In this document: positions 43,044 to 52,488 of the stretch, piece by piece
Position numbering within the stretch: position 1 is the first letter of the stretch
Layout of the letters: each line of letters opens with the position of its first letter
DNA from: Ferrovibrio sp041906005
GTDB taxonomy: Bacteria; Pseudomonadota; Alphaproteobacteria; Ferrovibrionales; Ferrovibrionaceae
Assembly (NCBI RefSeq): GCF_041906005.1
Contig: NZ_JAYRJY010000001.1
Span: 2,604,001-2,668,000 of the forward strand
Reading direction: 5' to 3'
Length of the DNA stretch: 64,000 bases
The notes under the pieces: model-generated
What the model was told of the DNA's origin: nothing
What the model saw: only the letters and a program-made list of their open reading frames with translations
Databases searched by the model: none
Translations under genes and position numbers: made by a program

Positions 43044-44579
43044 ATGAATATCGCGCATCTGCTGCATCGGGCGGCAAGGGTCTGGGGTGAGCGGCCGGCA
43101 TTGTCGGTCGGCCATGAGACAAGATTGAGTTATGCCGAGATGGGCCGGCGCGTGCCGCGCCTGGCAGGCGGCCTGATGGCGGCGGGTAATCTAAAACCGG
43201 GTGATCGAGTCGCCGTCGTGATGAAGAACAGTCCCGATTACTGGGAGGTGCTGTTCGCACTCTGGCATGCCGGTCTTGCCGCTGTGCCGATCAATGCCAA
43301 GCTGCATGCCCGCGAGGCGGCCTGGATCATCGACAACGCCCAGGCGAAGCTGGCCGTCGTCTCGGCTGTCTTCGCCGAGGATCTCTCGGTCCTGAAAACC
43401 GAAATGCCGGAATTGCAGCGGATCATCGTGGCGGAGGAGGCGGAGTTCGCGCGTCTTTACACGGCCGAACCACTGCCGCTGGTCACTGAAATCCGGCCCG
43501 ACCACCTTGCTTGGCTGTTTTACACCTCGGGCACCACCGGGCGGCCAAAAGGGGCGATGCTCACCCATCGCAACCTGATGGTGGCCACGATGAACTATTT
43601 TGCCGATGTGGATCGCATTGATCCCACCGACAGCATCATCCACTGTGCACCGATCAGCCATGGCTCCGGCATGTATGGCCTGCCGCATCTGGCGCGCGGC
43701 GCCAACCAAGTGGTCCCGGCATCGGGGGGCTTCGATCCGGCCGAAACCCTGGATTTGATTGCGCGCTGGCACGGCTGCAGCTTCTTCTTCGCGCCAACCA
43801 TGGTGCACCGCCTGATTCATGCTCCGCAGATCGCCGTAGCCGATACCTCAAACCTGAAAACCATCGTTTATGGCGGTGGGCCGATGTATGTCGCCGATCT
43901 GCAGCAGGCCATGGCGGTTCTGGGGCCCAAGCTGGCGCAGATCTACGGCCAGGGTGAGGCGCCGATGACCATCACGGGCATGGACAAGCAAATGCATGTC
44001 GATACCGGGCACCCACGTCATCTGGCCCGGTTGGGGTCGGCTGGTGTGGCGCGGACCGATGTGGAGGTGCGCGTGGTGGATGCCGATGATAATCCACTGC
44101 CGGTGGGCGAGGTCGGCGAGGTGATTTGCCGCGGCGAGATCGTGATGGCCGGCTACTGGCGCAATCCCGATGCCTCGGCGCAGACCCTGCGCAATGGCTG
44201 GCTGCATACCGGCGATATGGGCAGCTTCGATGAGGATGGCTTCCTCACCCTCAAGGACCGTTCCAAGGACATGATCATTTCCGGCGGCAGCAACATCTAT
44301 CCGCGCGAGGTGGAGGAAGTGTTGTTGCAGTATCCGGATGTCAGCGAGGTTTCGGTGGTGGGCAAGCCGCATCCCGACTGGGGCGAGGAGGTGATTGCCT
44401 TCGTAGTGGCGCGACCCGGTGCCGACGTGACCGCGGAAATTCTGGATCGTCTCTGTCTTGATCATATCGCCCGCTTCAAGCGGCCCAAGCAATATCGCTT
44501 TGTCGCGGCCCTGCCGAAAAACAATTACGGCAAGGTATTGAAGACCGAGCTGCGTTCGCTGTTGCAGAAGGAAGGGTGA
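43044..44579 (+). CDS. Acyl-CoA synthetase (FadD-like AMP-binding ligase) 1
   Basis: 511 residues. AMP-binding motifs YTSGTTGRPKGAMLTHRN, YGQGEAPMT, GWLHTGDMGSFDEDGFL, DRSKDMIISGGSNIYPREVEEVL and the C-terminal KNNYGKVLKTEL with the catalytic Lys. A typical class I acyl-CoA ligase, medium- or long-chain type. It is followed after one base by a second ligase gene starting with GTG, so the pair is co-translated. No regulator or transporter next to it shows the substrate. Confidence 0.9.
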   Translation: MNIAHLLHRAARVWGERPALSVGHETRLSYAEMGRRVPRLAGGLMAAGNLKPGDRVAVVMKNSPDYWEVLFALWHAGLAAVPINAKLHAREAAWIIDNAQAKLAVVSAVFAEDLSVLKTEMPELQRIIVAEEAEFARLYTAEPLPLVTEIRPDHLAWLFYTSGTTGRPKGAMLTHRNLMVATMNYFADVDRIDPTDSIIHCAPISHGSGMYGLPHLARGANQVVPASGGFDPAETLDLIARWHGCSFFFAPTMVHRLIHAPQIAVADTSNLKTIVYGGGPMYVADLQQAMAVLGPKLAQIYGQGEAPMTITGMDKQMHVDTGHPRHLARLGSAGVARTDVEVRVVDADDNPLPVGEVGEVICRGEIVMAGYWRNPDASAQTLRNGWLHTGDMGSFDEDGFLTLKDRSKDMIISGGSNIYPREVEEVLLQYPDVSEVSVVGKPHPDWGEEVIAFVVARPGADVTAEILDRLCLDHIARFKRPKQYRFVAALPKNNYGKVLKTELRSLLQKEG

Positions 44580-44580
44580 C

Positions 44581-46137
44581 GTGTCAGATCTGGTCTATAT
44601 CACCGAACACGCGCGCGAAACGCCCGACAAGCCGGCGGTGATCATGGCGGGCTCCGGCCGGGTGACCACGTTCCGCGAGCTTGAGGAGAATTCCAACCGC
44701 GCCGCGCATCTGTTCCGCAGCCTCGGGCTGGACTCCCGCTGTCATGTGGCGATGGTGATCGAGAATCGGCCGGAATTCTTCGATGCCTGTTTTGGTGCCG
44801 ACCGCGCCGGCCTGTATTACACGACTGTCAGCACCAAACTGACGGCGGAAGAGCTGGCATACATCGTCACGGATTCTGGCTCCACCGTGCTGGTCGTCAG
44901 CGATGCCTTCGCTTCCATGGCAGCCGAGTTGCGCCGGCTCTGCCCGCAGGTGCGGCATTTCCTGATGATCGGTGGCGTAGCCGAGGGATACGAGAACTGG
45001 GAAGCAGCCTTGGCGGCCATGCCGGCGACGCCGATCCCCGACGGAATGCAGGGACGGGACATGCTGTATTCCTCCGGCACCACGGGCAAGCCCAAGGGCG
45101 TGAAGCGGCTGATCGCCGGCGACCCGGTCGGCACGCGCAGCTATTTCGTCGACAACGGCTTCAGCCTGTATGGCTACGGCGTGGACATGGTCTATCTGTC
45201 GCCGGCACCGCTCTATCATGCGGCACCTCTGCGTTATTCCATGCTGGTATCGAAAGTGGGCGGTACGCTGGTGATCATGGAGCATTTCGATGCGGAAGAA
45301 TCGCTCCGGTTGATCGCGCGTTATCGCGTCACCCATTCCAACTGGGTGCCGACCATGTTCGTGCGCATGCTCAAGCTGCCGGCCGAGCTGCGCAATCGTT
45401 ATGATCTTTCGTCGCACCGCGTCGCCATCCATGGCGCCGGGCCGATCTCGCATGCCACTAAGCAGCAGATGATCGACTGGTGGGGGCCGATCCTGCACGA
45501 GTACTATGCCGCCTCGGAAGGCAATGGCATGACCTATATCACCAGTCAGGAATGGCTGGCGCATAAAGGTTCTGTCGGCAGGGCCATCATCGGCAAACTG
45601 CATATCGTGGATGACGAGAGCGGCGAGGAATTGCCTCCCGGGCAGCCGGGCTTGGTTTATTTCGCCGATGGCCAGCCCTTCACCTATCATAATGACGAAA
45701 CCAAGACGCAGCAGGCATTCAACGACAGGGGCTGGAGTACGCTGGGGGATGTCGGCTATGTCGACGCGGAGGGCTATCTCTATCTGACCGACCGCAAGGC
45801 TTTCATGATCATCTCCGGTGGCGTTAACATTTATCCGCAGGAAGCCGAGCATGTGCTGATCGACCATCCCAAGGTGGCCGACGTGGCGGTGATCGGCGTG
45901 CCGAACGAGGATTTCGGCGAAGAGGTGAAGGCCGTGGTGCAGCCGGTCGACATGGCCGAGGCTGGTCCGGCGCTGGCCGAGGAATTGCTGGCCTATTGCC
46001 GGCAGCACTTGGCCAGCATCAAGTGCCCACGCTCGATCGACTTCGAGGAAGCCTTGCCCCGACATGCCACCGGCAAGTTGTACAAACGGCTGATCAAGGA
46101 CCGCTACTGGGGTAATCGCACCAGCCGGATTGTTTAA
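44581..46137 (+). CDS. Acyl-CoA synthetase (FadD-like AMP-binding ligase) 2
   Basis: 518 residues from GTG at 44581. YSSGTTGKPKGVKR P-loop, YAASEGNGMTYI, GWSTLGDVGYVDAEGYLYL, DRKAFMIISGGVNIYPQEAEHVL and the Lys in HATGKLYKRL. Only weakly like its neighbour, so they are paralogues from different subfamilies. The FYAASEG and KGTxGR-like GKPKG pattern resembles bile-acid/fatty-acyl CoA ligases of catabolic clusters. Its stop overlaps the convergent FNR gene by 4 bp. Confidence 0.9.
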   Translation: MSDLVYITEHARETPDKPAVIMAGSGRVTTFRELEENSNRAAHLFRSLGLDSRCHVAMVIENRPEFFDACFGADRAGLYYTTVSTKLTAEELAYIVTDSGSTVLVVSDAFASMAAELRRLCPQVRHFLMIGGVAEGYENWEAALAAMPATPIPDGMQGRDMLYSSGTTGKPKGVKRLIAGDPVGTRSYFVDNGFSLYGYGVDMVYLSPAPLYHAAPLRYSMLVSKVGGTLVIMEHFDAEESLRLIARYRVTHSNWVPTMFVRMLKLPAELRNRYDLSSHRVAIHGAGPISHATKQQMIDWWGPILHEYYAASEGNGMTYITSQEWLAHKGSVGRAIIGKLHIVDDESGEELPPGQPGLVYFADGQPFTYHNDETKTQQAFNDRGWSTLGDVGYVDAEGYLYLTDRKAFMIISGGVNIYPQEAEHVLIDHPKVADVAVIGVPNEDFGEEVKAVVQPVDMAEAGPALAEELLAYCRQHLASIKCPRSIDFEEALPRHATGKLYKRLIKDRYWGNRTSRIV

Positions 46138-47159
46138 GCCCCGGGCCTGCCTTTCGAGGTGGAATATTCGAAATGCAGCGGCTGGCCACCATGCAACAGC
46201 GGATAGAGCGCATGTGCCGCTGAGGCCGCCTCGGCGAAACCGGTGAGGATCAGTTTCAGCTTGCCGGGGTAGGTGGCGATATCGCCGATGGCAAAAATGC
46301 CGGGCTGCGATGTCTGGCAGGTAGCGGGGTCGACCGGCACGTGATGGTGTTCGACGTTCAGGCCCCATTGCGCGATAGGGCCAAGCTCGCTGCGCAAGCC
46401 AAAGAAAGCCAGCAGCGCATCGGCCGGCAGGCGACGGCTTTCGCCGTCCAGAGATTTCACCAGTACGGCCTGCAGACGGCCGCCGTTGCCCTCCAGTGCG
46501 TCGAGCTGGAACGGCACCACGATGTCGAGGCCCTGGCCGTTCAGCGCACGTAGCCTGGCCACGCTCTCGGGCGCGGCGCGGAACTGGTCGCGCCGGTGCA
46601 CGAAGTCGATATGGGCGGCGATGCCATGCAGCATCAGCGCCCAGTCGACAGCCGAATCGCCGCCGCCGGCGATCACGATGTGCTTGCCGCGATAATCCTC
46701 GGCACGGCGCACGAGATACTGCACCCCGCTGCCTCCCGGTTGGCCCTCATAGGCCTCGATGCCGGGCAGGGGCGGGCGGTTGGGGCCGAAGGCGCCGGCA
46801 CCAGCGGCGATAATGACCGCGCGCGCCTCGATCACGATGTCCTTCGAGGTGACGAGCCGGAACCCGGCATCGCCCGGCAGGCGTTCCAGTTTCTCGACCC
46901 GCTGGCTTAAATGATAGACCGGCGCAAAGGGGGCGGCTTGGGTTTCCAGATTCTCCACCAGTCCAGCGCCGGAAATCTTGGGAAAGCCCGGAATGTCGTA
47001 GATCGGCTTTTCAGGATACAACGCGCTGCATTGTCCGCCAATGGCATCCAGCGCATCGATCACCTGGCATTTCAGGCCGACCATGCCGCATTCAAACACG
47101 GCGAACAGGCCGACCGGGCCAGCGCCGATCACGGCGATATCGGTTTTGTGGATCATCAC
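46134..47159 (-). CDS. Ferredoxin-NADP reductase, thioredoxin-reductase-like
   Basis: 341 residues. FAD motif GAGPVGLF near residue 12, GGQCSALYPEKPIYDIPGFP (the TrxR-like FNR signature), NADPH motif GGGDSAVDWALML and a FAD ribityl motif FAIGDIATYPGKLKLILTGF. The CxxC redox pair of true thioredoxin reductases is absent, which is the mark of the YumC/FNR type that reduces ferredoxin or flavodoxin. Convergent with the acyl-CoA ligase gene. Confidence 0.92.
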   Translation of the reverse strand: MMIHKTDIAVIGAGPVGLFAVFECGMVGLKCQVIDALDAIGGQCSALYPEKPIYDIPGFPKISGAGLVENLETQAAPFAPVYHLSQRVEKLERLPGDAGFRLVTSKDIVIEARAVIIAAGAGAFGPNRPPLPGIEAYEGQPGGSGVQYLVRRAEDYRGKHIVIAGGGDSAVDWALMLHGIAAHIDFVHRRDQFRAAPESVARLRALNGQGLDIVVPFQLDALEGNGGRLQAVLVKSLDGESRRLPADALLAFFGLRSELGPIAQWGLNVEHHHVPVDPATCQTSQPGIFAIGDIATYPGKLKLILTGFAEAASAAHALYPLLHGGQPLHFEYSTSKGRPGA

Positions 47160-47296
47160 GGGCGACTCGAAGAGACCTGGACAGGGCGTGGTTTTGTAGC
47201 GTCTCGGGCGTGGGGATGCCAGTCATGCCGGATAAGCGCCTGATTCGTCGTGGCACTGGGGCCGGGCAATATGGGATGGCCCAGCCAGGGCGGGCG

Positions 47297-47908
47297 CTAC
47301 CACATGGTCTGGCGGGCCCGGTCGGCCCAGGTCCGGTCATATTCCTCGCCGCCGATCCGCTGCTGACTGAGTGCGGCCAGAATCTGGCCGGCGCTGGGCA
47401 GGCTGTCTTTCGCCAGATACCGGGCCGGGTTCCACAATTCGGCACGGATCACGGCACGGGCGCATTGGAAATAGACGGCATCGACGGTGATCACCGCCAC
47501 CGAACGGGGCGCTTTCTCCTCCACCGCAAACGAGGCCAGCAGATCGGGATCGATGCTGAGCCGGGCACGGCCGTTGACCCGCAACGTGTTCCCCAGACCG
47601 GGCAGCAGGAACAACAGGCCGACACGCGGATCACGCACGATATTGCGCAGGGAATCGATACGGTTGTTCCCGCGGCGATCGGGCAGCAGCAGGGTCTTTT
47701 CATCGGCCACCCGCACGAAGCCCGGCTTGTCGCCACGCGGCGAGCAATCCAGCCCCTCCGGTCCACTTGTGGCCAGGGTGACGAAGGGCGACGCCTCGAT
47801 ATAGGCCCGGTATTCCGGGGAAATGTGATCGATTTCCTTGGCCGTGGAGGTCTCCAGCGGAACGCCATAGAGGGCTTCCAGCTCGGCGACGGAATGGATG
47901 AATGTCAT
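47297..47908 (-). CDS. FMN-binding pyridoxamine-phosphate-oxidase-like protein (MSMEG_1061 family)
   Basis: 203 residues. Split-barrel flavin fold with FVTLATSGPEGLDCSPRGDKPGFVRVADEKTLLLPDRRGNNRIDSL, the signature of the MSMEG_1061 family, and RVNGRARLS. These proteins bind FMN (or F420 in actinobacteria) and reduce unknown substrates. Runs toward the FNR gene with a 137-bp gap and no obvious shared promoter. Confidence 0.87.
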   Translation of the reverse strand: MTFIHSVAELEALYGVPLETSTAKEIDHISPEYRAYIEASPFVTLATSGPEGLDCSPRGDKPGFVRVADEKTLLLPDRRGNNRIDSLRNIVRDPRVGLLFLLPGLGNTLRVNGRARLSIDPDLLASFAVEEKAPRSVAVITVDAVYFQCARAVIRAELWNPARYLAKDSLPSAGQILAALSQQRIGGEEYDRTWADRARQTMW

Positions 47909-48114
47909 CGGATATCCTTACGAATCTTGGGCAAAGGGCGCCGGCACTATGGCTTGCCAGCCATGCACCGGCTACGGATCATAGGAAAAGAGGTTGGCGG
48001 AACCCGTTCACAAGACATTACGGAATCTTTCGCTTTTGGCGCCCAGATTACTGAATCGTAATTCAGCCGGCCAACCGCCCAGGCGGTACAAAGGGGCTGG
48101 CCGAGGGAACGGGA

Positions 48115-48627
48115 TTGTCCTGCAACCGTTACGGCGCCCACATGGTGTATCGAGACGTGATCCAGTTCGGGCAGGTTTTTGGCAGCGGCGACAAGGCGGG
48201 CGCGATCGCGATCGGTCATCCCGCCCTGCGTGCCCTGTATGACCTGTGGCGGAAAAAGCGCGGCGGCCGCCCGGCGCCGTCGCGCGGTGATTTCACCGTC
48301 GAGGAACTGCGGCCCTGGCTGGGACATCTGATGATCATCGATTGCGATGGCGAAGATGGCCGCTATCGTTTGTATGGCACCGAACTGACGCGGATTTTCG
48401 GCTTCGATCTGACCGGCCGCCGCGTTGCTGATTGCGCCCCCCTGATCGGCGACAAGCCAATGCTGGAATACCGCGAGGTCATCCGCAGCGCGAAACCGGT
48501 TTATATTTCACGCGGCAGCCCATCGGCGCGTGATTATCTGTTGATGGACAAGCTGGCCTTGCCGCTGATGGAAGGTGGCAGGGTGAACAAGATACTTGCC
48601 GCGATCTACCTGTCCGACCCCGAATGA
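48115..48627 (+). CDS. PAS_5-domain protein (DUF, alphaproteobacterial)
   Basis: 170 residues from a TTG at 48115 with GAGGGAACGGGA upstream; ATG at 48142 is the alternative. A small stand-alone PAS_5 protein: HPALRALYDLWRKKRGGRPAPSRGDFTVEELRPWLGHLMIIDC, YRLYGTELTRIFGFDLTGR and a C-terminal LALPLMEGGRVNKILAAIYL. Function of the family is not known; it may sense or scaffold. The 206 bp upstream carry no other gene that I can see. Confidence 0.8.
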   Translation: MSCNRYGAHMVYRDVIQFGQVFGSGDKAGAIAIGHPALRALYDLWRKKRGGRPAPSRGDFTVEELRPWLGHLMIIDCDGEDGRYRLYGTELTRIFGFDLTGRRVADCAPLIGDKPMLEYREVIRSAKPVYISRGSPSARDYLLMDKLALPLMEGGRVNKILAAIYLSDPE

Positions 48628-48636
48628 TGCTGGCCG

Positions 48637-49635
48637 CTATCGCCCTGGCGTGATCAGGATTTTGCCTCTGCGGCCTTCGCGCGCGGCATGGGCCAGCGCA
48701 TCCCGGATGCGTTCCAGCGGATAGGTCGCTTCCACCGCCACATGGATGGTGCCGTCGGCAATCAGCCGTGTGAGTTCGCCATAGACATTGCGCATCTCAT
48801 CCGGGCCGGCGGTGGCGAACCAGCGTGCCAGCCAGAAGCCGCGCAGGCTGATATCACGGAATACCACATCGCCCGGCGGCATCGCGCAGGGCTGACCCGA
48901 CAGCATGCCGTAATTCACTACCACGCCACCTTCGGCCAGCGACTGCGCCAGCCGGCCGGTGGCATCGCCGGCCACCGCATCGATGGCCAGCTTTGGCAGG
49001 GCGTCGTTACCGGTCAGAGCCTTCACGCGTGCAGGCAGATCTGGGCCATCCACCAGAACGCTGTCAGCGCCCAACGCCTGTAACTCGGCGGCCAACTCTG
49101 TGCGACGGACCACATTGATACTGCGCAGGCCTCGCCGCTTGGCCAATGCGATCACGCTGTGGCCGACACCGGAATTGGCGGCGTTCTGGATCACCCAGTC
49201 GCCGGCTTTCAGCGCGGTAAAATTCTGTAGCATCAGCATCGCCGTGGGCGGATTGACGGTCAGCATCGCGAGTTGCAACGGATCGACGCCGGCCGGCAAC
49301 GCAAACAGTCTGGCCGTCTTGGCGATCAGGCTGCTGCGCCAGTTGCCGCGACCGGCAAACAGTAACAGCACGCGGTCGCCTGATTTCAGATGACTCACAC
49401 CCGCGCCGACTGCGCGCACGATGCCAATGCCTTCGCCGCCGGCCATCACCGGCAGGGGCGGTGGCACCGCGCCATATTTGCCCTCGAATTGCAGCAGATC
49501 GGCCGGATTGATTGGCGAGGCTTCCACATCGATCAAGGCTTCGCCCTCACCGGGAATGCCCGGATCGGGCAACTCGATCAGTTCGGCCACCTCATGAGCC
49601 TTCCCGAATTGCGAATAACGGATGGCCTTGATCAT
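48637..49635 (-). CDS. Zinc-independent quinone oxidoreductase (MDR/ETR family)
   Basis: 332 residues from ATG at 49635 with GGGGGAG upstream. Medium-chain dehydrogenase fold with the nucleotide-binding ANSGVGHSVIALAKRRGLRSINVV, YGAVPPPLPVMAGGEGIGIVRAVG and SINPADLLQFEGKYG. The catalytic zinc ligands of alcohol dehydrogenases are missing, so it resembles trans-2-enoyl-CoA/ACP reductase (ETR/MECR) or NADPH quinone reductase. The PGI-xGEGEALIDV start and ARWFATAGPDEMR are seen in ETR-like proteins. Downstream convergent PAS protein ends 9 bp away. Confidence 0.85.
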   Translation of the reverse strand: MIKAIRYSQFGKAHEVAELIELPDPGIPGEGEALIDVEASPINPADLLQFEGKYGAVPPPLPVMAGGEGIGIVRAVGAGVSHLKSGDRVLLLFAGRGNWRSSLIAKTARLFALPAGVDPLQLAMLTVNPPTAMLMLQNFTALKAGDWVIQNAANSGVGHSVIALAKRRGLRSINVVRRTELAAELQALGADSVLVDGPDLPARVKALTGNDALPKLAIDAVAGDATGRLAQSLAEGGVVVNYGMLSGQPCAMPPGDVVFRDISLRGFWLARWFATAGPDEMRNVYGELTRLIADGTIHVAVEATYPLERIRDALAHAAREGRRGKILITPGR

Positions 49636-50095
49636 TGCGAGTACATCTCCCCCCGAACGACAGCACGTACCACGCTGCGCGTGCCAAGATATTAGAGAAG
49701 CCGGAGACATGTGCCAGTCGGCCCACCGTTGGAGTCAAATACTCATTAAAGTAGTGTCGAAGCGGGGGCCCCCGATTGAGACGGCTAAGAACCTCCCGAG
49801 TTTCTCCCAGTAAACGAGGAAAAAATTAACGCTTCAGAAAGTGATCTAAGTCAATTTTGAATACGTATGTAACTAGAACAACAAATCAGTGCTTTCGCGC
49901 AACCACAACAAGAAGCTGGCGTGAAAGAAGCGTTTTTGTTCAGCCGATCAGGGGAGAAGTTCGGTGGAGCAGCATTACAGTCTCGTAATCCATTGAAATT
50001 ACTAAGTTTCTATCTGCCGGATCTTCCCCGATTGAAATATATCGACCCACTACTACCGGCGCCCCGCCGGAAGGACACAAAACGGAGAGATCAAA
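49636..50095. other. Non-coding region upstream of the chemoreceptor
   Basis: No gene is supported in these 460 bp. It contains a perfect CGGGGGCCCCCG palindrome (49763-49774), a lower-GC tract (about 49810-49900) and a weak GG-N10-GC element (49918-49931) that could be an imperfect sigma-54 site. The last bases CGGAGAGA supply the ribosome site of the chemoreceptor. Confidence 0.6.
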
Positions 50096-51934
50096 ATGTT
50101 CCAGTTTTCGGGTGCGTCGGCGACCAGCGATCTGCGGGCCCAGTTCGACGCCATCAACAAATCCCAGGCCGTGATCGAATTCACCCTGGACGGCAAGATT
50201 CTGCACGCCAACGCCAACTTCCTGAACGCGCTGGGCTATACGCTGGATGAGATCAAGGGCCAGCATCACAGTCTGTTTGTCGAGCCAGCCTATCGGGCCA
50301 GTGCTGAGTATCGCGAGTTCTGGGCCAAGCTGGGCCGTGGCGAGTTCGATGCCGGCCAGTACAAGCGCATTGCCAAGGGCGGCAAGGAAGTGTGGATCGA
50401 GGCCAGTTACAACCCGATCTTCGACAAACGCGGCAAGCCTTACAAGGTCGTCAAGTTCGCGACCGATATCACCGAGCAGAAGATGACGATGGCCAATTAC
50501 GAGGGCCAGTTGGCCGCCATCAGCAAGGCGCAGGCCGTGATCGAGTTCACGCTGGATGGCACGATCCTGCATGCCAACGAGAACTTCCTGAAGACACTGG
50601 GCTATACGCTGGACGAAGTGAAGGGCAAGCATCACAGCCTGTTCGTCGAGCCTGCCTATCGCGACAGCGCCGAATATAGGGCTTTCTGGGAAAAGCTGGC
50701 GCGCGGCGAGTATGACGCCAATCAGTACAAGCGCATCGGCAAGGGTGGCAAGGAAGTATGGATCCAGGCCAGCTACAACCCGATCATGGATGCCAATGGC
50801 CGACCTTACAAGGTGGTGAAATACGCCACTGATATCACCGCGCAGACCAAAGCCGCGCAGATGATGCAACTGGCCGTGCAGCAGGTACGGACGGTGGTGG
50901 AAGCCACCAAGGCCAATGACCTGACACATCGCATCGATCTGGATGGCAAGGCCGGTGAAATCCGTTCGCTCTGCGAGGGCGTCAACGACATTGTCGAGGC
51001 GATGAGCGATATCATCGGTGGGCTCCGCGAGGCATCCGAGACGATTGCCGCGGCTTCGGCCGAAATCTCCACCGGCAGCCAGGACCTGGCGAGCCGTACG
51101 GAATCGCAGGCCGCGTCGATCGAAGAGACGGCGGCCTCGATGCACGAGGTCACGACAACGGTGAAGCAGAATGCCGACAATGCCCAGGCTGCCAGCCAGC
51201 TGGCCACCGCGGCGCGCGACACCGCCGAAAAGGGCGGCAATGTCGTGCGCGATGCCGTCTCGGCAGTGAATGAAATCGAGGCCAGCGCGCAGAAGATTTC
51301 CGATATCATCGGCCTGATCGACGAGATCGCCTTCCAGACCAATCTGCTGGCCCTGAACGCGTCTGTCGAAGCGGCCCGCGCCGGCGAAGCTGGCAAGGGG
51401 TTTGCCGTGGTGGCGCAGGAAGTGCGTGCGCTGGCCCAGCGCTCGGCCAATGCGTCTAAGGACATCAAGGCGCTGATCCAGACGTCGAACGGCCAGGTGA
51501 AGACCGGCGCGGCGCTGGTGAACCAGGCCGGTTCGTCGCTGACCGAGATCGTTTCGGCGATCAAGAAAGTCTCTGACATCGTGGCCGAGATTGCCGCCGC
51601 GTCGCGTGAACAGGCTTCGGGTCTGGAACAGATCAACACGGCGGTCGGCCAGATGGACGAGATGACCCAGCGCAACGGCGCCCTGGTGGAAGAGACTTCG
51701 GCGTCGGCCCAGTCTTTGTCAAACCAGGCCGAAGAGTTGGCCGCGCTGGTGCAACGTTACAAGGTCAGCGGTCAGGCTACCTCGTCTCGTCCGGCGCCGA
51801 CTCCAGTTCGGGCTGCGCTGAAGGTGGTGGCGGAAAAACGCCCGACGACAAAGACGGCTCCTGCTCTGAAGGTAACGGCCGCGCAGGGCAATGCCGCGCC
51901 GAAGGCCGATGCCGCCGAATGGGAGCAGTTCTGA
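50096..51934 (+). CDS. Soluble methyl-accepting chemotaxis protein with tandem PAS domains
   Basis: 612 residues with no membrane segment, so it is a cytoplasmic receptor. Two PAS/PAC modules (residues 17-128 and 139-250) are followed by a HAMP-like linker (KANDLTHRIDLDGKAGEIRSL, about 280-310) and a signalling coiled coil (about 310-570) with the tip EIAFQTNLLALNASVEAARAGEAGKGF. The C-terminal tail is Pro/Ala/Lys-rich and ends in EWEQF, an xWxxF motif that tethers CheR/CheB. The PAS modules are probably sensors of redox, flavin or haem state. Its stop overlaps the CheW start as TGATG. Confidence 0.94.
   Translation: MFQFSGASATSDLRAQFDAINKSQAVIEFTLDGKILHANANFLNALGYTLDEIKGQHHSLFVEPAYRASAEYREFWAKLGRGEFDAGQYKRIAKGGKEVWIEASYNPIFDKRGKPYKVVKFATDITEQKMTMANYEGQLAAISKAQAVIEFTLDGTILHANENFLKTLGYTLDEVKGKHHSLFVEPAYRDSAEYRAFWEKLARGEYDANQYKRIGKGGKEVWIQASYNPIMDANGRPYKVVKYATDITAQTKAAQMMQLAVQQVRTVVEATKANDLTHRIDLDGKAGEIRSLCEGVNDIVEAMSDIIGGLREASETIAAASAEISTGSQDLASRTESQAASIEETAASMHEVTTTVKQNADNAQAASQLATAARDTAEKGGNVVRDAVSAVNEIEASAQKISDIIGLIDEIAFQTNLLALNASVEAARAGEAGKGFAVVAQEVRALAQRSANASKDIKALIQTSNGQVKTGAALVNQAGSSLTEIVSAIKKVSDIVAEIAAASREQASGLEQINTAVGQMDEMTQRNGALVEETSASAQSLSNQAEELAALVQRYKVSGQATSSRPAPTPVRAALKVVAEKRPTTKTAPALKVTAAQGNAAPKADAAEWEQF
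50144..50845 (+). repeat. Tandem duplication of a PAS-encoding segment
   Basis: Two copies about 336 bp long with a 366-bp period (122 codons): CAGGCCGTGATCGA at 50165 and again at 50531. Copies are nearly identical in runs such as YTLDE, HHSLFVEPAYR and GGKEVWI. The copies are more alike to each other than PAS domains usually are, so the duplication looks recent. Confidence 0.85.
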
Positions 51935-52434
51935 TGGATATGCCGAACGCAACAGAGAATACGATCGCCGGTAATGCCGTGCGCGAGTATCTCACCTTCA
52001 CGGCGGCCGGGCAGGAATATGGCATTGATATTCTCAGCGTGCGGGAAATCCGCGGCTGGACCATCGAGACGCCGCTGCCCAACAGTCCGGCGGCGGTGCG
52101 CGGCATCATCAATTTGCGGGGGCAGGTCGTACCGATCTACGACCTGCGCATCCGCCTGGGTGCCGAACGCAGTGTGCCCAGTGCCATCCATGTGGTAATC
52201 GTGGTGGAGGCCGTCAGCGGTTTCTATGGTCTGCTGGTGGATGCGGTATCCGACATCCTGTCCGTAGCGGACCGCGAATTGCAGCCGGTGCCGCGGACCG
52301 GGATGGATGGAGATCATGCCTTCCTCACCGCCTTGCTGGCGCGCGACACGCGCATGGTGTCTTTGCTTGATCTCGACCTTCTGGTTGGTGGACGCGAAAG
52401 CGTGGCGGCGGACATACCTCTGCTGGCCGCATAG
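51934..52434 (+). CDS. cheW: CheW-type chemotaxis coupling protein
   Basis: 166 residues from ATG at 51934, sharing one base with the chemoreceptor stop (TGATG). CheW features: YLTFTAAGQEYGIDILSVREIRGW, PNSPAAVRGIINLRGQVVPIYDLR, GLLVDAVSDILSV and RMVSLLDLDLL. Links the receptor to CheA. Since it is expressed with one specific soluble receptor, it may serve a dedicated array. A bidirectional terminator follows. Confidence 0.95.
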   Translation: MDMPNATENTIAGNAVREYLTFTAAGQEYGIDILSVREIRGWTIETPLPNSPAAVRGIINLRGQVVPIYDLRIRLGAERSVPSAIHVVIVVEAVSGFYGLLVDAVSDILSVADRELQPVPRTGMDGDHAFLTALLARDTRMVSLLDLDLLVGGRESVAADIPLLAA

Positions 52435-52460
52435 GCGGGCCGAGAAATTCAGAAAAGAAA

Positions 52461-52484
52461 GGGCGCCTTGCGGCGCTCTTTTTT
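52461..52484. terminator. Bidirectional intrinsic terminator after cheW
   Basis: GGGCGCC-TTGC-GGCGCTC (7-bp stem with one G-T pair) followed by TTTTTT. The left flank AGAAAAGAAA gives a T-rich run on the other strand, so it can serve both cheW and the convergent membrane gene (stop 52489). Confidence 0.85.
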
Positions 52485-52488
52485 CATT

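Noticed and set aside
44584..46368. 594-codon minus-strand frame over acyl-CoA ligase 2
   Set aside because: No recognisable domain, His/Arg/Gln-rich, opposite a complete adenylation enzyme.
49763..49774. CGGGGGCCCCCG palindrome as a regulatory element
   Set aside because: Self-complementary but of low complexity; no second copy or gene link to support a role.
49917..49931. TGGC-N10-CG element as second sigma-54 promoter before the chemoreceptor
   Set aside because: Has GG-N10-GC spacing but lacks the TTGC part; too weak.
50002..50026. Sigma-28-like CTAAGTTT...GCCG before the chemoreceptor
   Set aside because: Spacing between the two halves is 9 where about 15 is expected.
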